DNA from: Granulosicoccus sp947495035
GTDB lineage: Bacteria > Pseudomonadota > Gammaproteobacteria > Granulosicoccales > Granulosicoccaceae
Assembly (NCBI RefSeq): GCF_050589605.1
Contig: NZ_JBNGOO010000018.1
Reading direction: 5' to 3' (one strand)
Length of the DNA stretch: 64,000 nucleotides
The position numbers and the translations under genes are program-made. Positions 62,903 to 64,000 of the stretch are shown here, in pieces (the first letter of the stretch is position 1; each line of letters begins with the position of its first letter). Below the pieces are notes generated by a model, which saw nothing but the letters and a program-made list of their open reading frames with translations, searched no databases and had not been told where the DNA came from.

Positions 62903-63392
62903 GCTTAAGCATGCTATACGATTTCTCTGTGATACGTATCCACATAAGCATGAACTGTCTAATGCAAGATTGACAAAAATGGTTTACTTAGCCGACTGGA
63001 AGTCAGCTGTGTTATACGGAAAACAAATTACTAATATCGAATGGTATTTCGATAACTTCGGACCATTTGTATTTGATGTGGTCAATACTGCAAGAGATGA
63101 TGACTACATGTTCGTAAGAGAAGACAGAACCCCTTACGGAACTAATAAAACTTTGATTGGCGCACAAGAAACAGATAAAGCGGATGGCAAAAGCTATGAT
63201 CTATCTGAAAATGAACTGGCGATGTTACGTGCAGTAATTGAAGATACCAAATCTATGTATTGGAATGATTTCATAAGCTATGTCTACTCAACGTTCCCGG
63301 TAGTAAACAATAATCGCTACACAACTCTGGATCTTGTAGAGCAGGCAGCGTTAGCCGGTAAACAAGGCAATCACACAAGCCATATACGCTGA
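62895..63392 (+). CDS. Panacea-domain protein (DUF4065/SocA-like)
   Basis: 165 aa. The start MNKLKHAIRFLCDTYPHKHELSNARLTKMVYLADWKSA, then ITNIEWYFDNFGPFVFDVV, matches the Panacea domain (formerly DUF4065). That domain is known as a widespread antitoxin module that neutralises many unrelated toxins. GGAGGAG lies 7 nt upstream of ATG 62895. It ends 1 nt before the attC site, as expected for a cassette gene. Its partner would be the 2TM-GAF protein upstream. Confidence 0.8.
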   Translation: MNKLKHAIRFLCDTYPHKHELSNARLTKMVYLADWKSAVLYGKQITNIEWYFDNFGPFVFDVVNTARDDDYMFVREDRTPYGTNKTLIGAQETDKADGKSYDLSENELAMLRAVIEDTKSMYWNDFISYVYSTFPVVNNNRYTTLDLVEQAALAGKQGNHTSHIR

Positions 63393-63393
63393 C

Positions 63394-63448
63394 GCCTAAC
63401 AACTAAGGATAAGTCGCGCCACGCCGCGACTTGATCCGTTGGTTGAAC
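63394..63448 (+). other. Integron attC recombination site
   Basis: 55 bp starting with the R'' box GCCTAAC (63394-63400, RYYYAAC) and ending with the core site GTTGAAC (63442-63448, GTTRRRY). Between them AAGTCGCG/CGCGACTT forms a perfect 8-bp stem and outer arms GGAT/ATCC add to it. Orientation matches the cassette genes and the integrase to the left. Confidence 0.85.
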
Positions 63449-63494
63449 GAGCCCGACGTCGTATCGGTAGCTCTTCTTTTATAGTAGATAAATA

Positions 63495-63520
63495 GGGGTC
63501 TACGCGGATTCGTGTGGGTT
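63495..63520. mobile_element. Terminal inverted repeat of an ISL3-type element
   Basis: The G-rich start GGGGTCTACGCGG with TTCGTGTGG following overlaps the last codons of the transposase gene, as usual in ISL3 elements. The sequence just outside (ATAAATA) is AT-rich, like ISL3 targets. The other end is beyond the window. Confidence 0.6.
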
Positions 63521-64000
63521 AATCTTCGCGTTTTTGGGTAGTGGCGGCAGGAATGATGCGATGATTTTGAGCTTGAGATATTCTTCGTCTCGATAGCCAT
63601 AGGCTTTGCGCTGTATCACTCGTATCTTGCTGTTGACGCCTTCGACCAGACCCAGACTCACTTTGTTGTCAGGGTGGCAGTACGAGGCAATTCCATCCCA
63701 GTGCCTTTCCACCATCGCTGCAAACTTCACATACGGTTTCAGCCTTTTCCACTTCAGGCTATCTTTCCATCGTTCGAAGAAGGCACGAGCACCACGGGCT
63801 GTCTTGTAGTCCCACAGTTGTCCGAAAGTTTCCTTGAGCAGGTAGGCTGTATTCAATCGACTATTGGCAGCCAGCAGCTTCTTCAGCGCCCGGCGTCCGT
63901 CCAGATCCAGATTCTCCTTGTTTGACAGGAGGGTGTATCGTTGGCCCTTGATATAGCTTCTGTCCTTCCCGCTGAGTCGCTTGTATTCTTCTCGACGAAC
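63500..64000 (-). CDS. ISL3-family transposase (C-terminal part, runs off window)
   Basis: The frame is open from the window edge to TAG at 63500 (167 codons). The sequence RALKKLLAANSRLNTAYLLKETFGQLWDY...FFERWKDSLKW...YCHPDNKVSLGLVEGVNSKIRVIQRKAYGYRDEEYLKLKI is the end of the DDE_Tnp_ISL3 domain, with the catalytic Glu in LVEGVNSKIR. It inserted about 50 bp beyond the attC site. No frameshift is seen in the visible part. Confidence 0.85.
   Translation of the reverse strand, partial: VRREEYKRLSGKDRSYIKGQRYTLLSNKENLDLDGRRALKKLLAANSRLNTAYLLKETFGQLWDYKTARGARAFFERWKDSLKWKRLKPYVKFAAMVERHWDGIASYCHPDNKVSLGLVEGVNSKIRVIQRKAYGYRDEEYLKLKIIASFLPPLPKNAKINPHESA

Overview
The window is a stretch of chromosome from what looks like a free-living, probably marine, gammaproteobacterium. 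It carries a Gac/Csr-type sRNA locus, an HdfR-like LysR regulator, c-type cytochromes, sugar ABC transport, Tat and lipoprotein signal peptides and a chromosomal integron. A Granulosicoccus-like lineage is possible, but that is inference. Most of the DNA is GC-rich. The right end (about 58.8-63.4 kb) is clearly more AT-rich and is mobile. No tRNA or rRNA gene was recognised. A striking property is the number of short tandem repeats: eleven arrays with units of 5-12 bp, in and between genes.

0-2 kb: two tandem minus-strand transcription units that I read as CsrB/RsmZ-family sRNAs, with GGA motifs in hairpin loops, a GacA-like upstream box and an intrinsic terminator each. They are followed by clustered repeats that resemble the ends of an insertion element. 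1.3-4.5 kb: an XRE regulator divergent from pspA and a polytopic membrane partner. 4.5-10.4 kb: a Tat-exported metallo-beta-lactamase-fold hydrolase, an S58 peptidase, a TenA-like protein, an AstE/AspA deacylase, a LysR regulator and a LapA-domain protein. 11-15.7 kb: an orphan contractile-sheath protein, an APH-type kinase, an FAD monooxygenase and an ABM-domain protein.

15.9-19 kb: a secreted Rhs-type protein ending in a lipase domain, followed by an exported ankyrin protein; this looks like a toxin-immunity pair. 19-26.3 kb: an FG-GAP lipoprotein, an acidic secreted protein, an outer-membrane barrel and a two-component system. 26.6-32.4 kb: the most unusual locus. A 1022-aa protein joins an N-acetylmuramoyl-L-alanine amidase, an alpha/beta-hydrolase and a caspase domain, and is translationally coupled (8-nt overlap) to an M4-like metallopeptidase with a long SDT-repeat linker.

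32.7-49.6 kb: a MocR-type regulator, two cytochromes c, a PRC-barrel protein, fumarase C, a diguanylate cyclase, a CBS protein, three different Fe(II)/2-oxoglutarate oxygenases, a repeat-rich lipoprotein with its membrane-protein neighbour, a DapA-family enzyme and an SLC13 transporter. 49.9-57.3 kb: a divergent sugar-type ABC uptake locus (binding protein, amidohydrolase and TIM-barrel isomerase on the minus strand; ATPase and two permeases on the plus strand).

57.3-64 kb: a chromosomal integron. IntI, with an extended N terminus, is followed by a zinc-ribbon gene, a group II intron, a two-gene cassette (2TM-GAF protein plus Panacea-domain protein) closed by a recognisable attC site, and the end of an ISL3-type insertion sequence that runs off the window.
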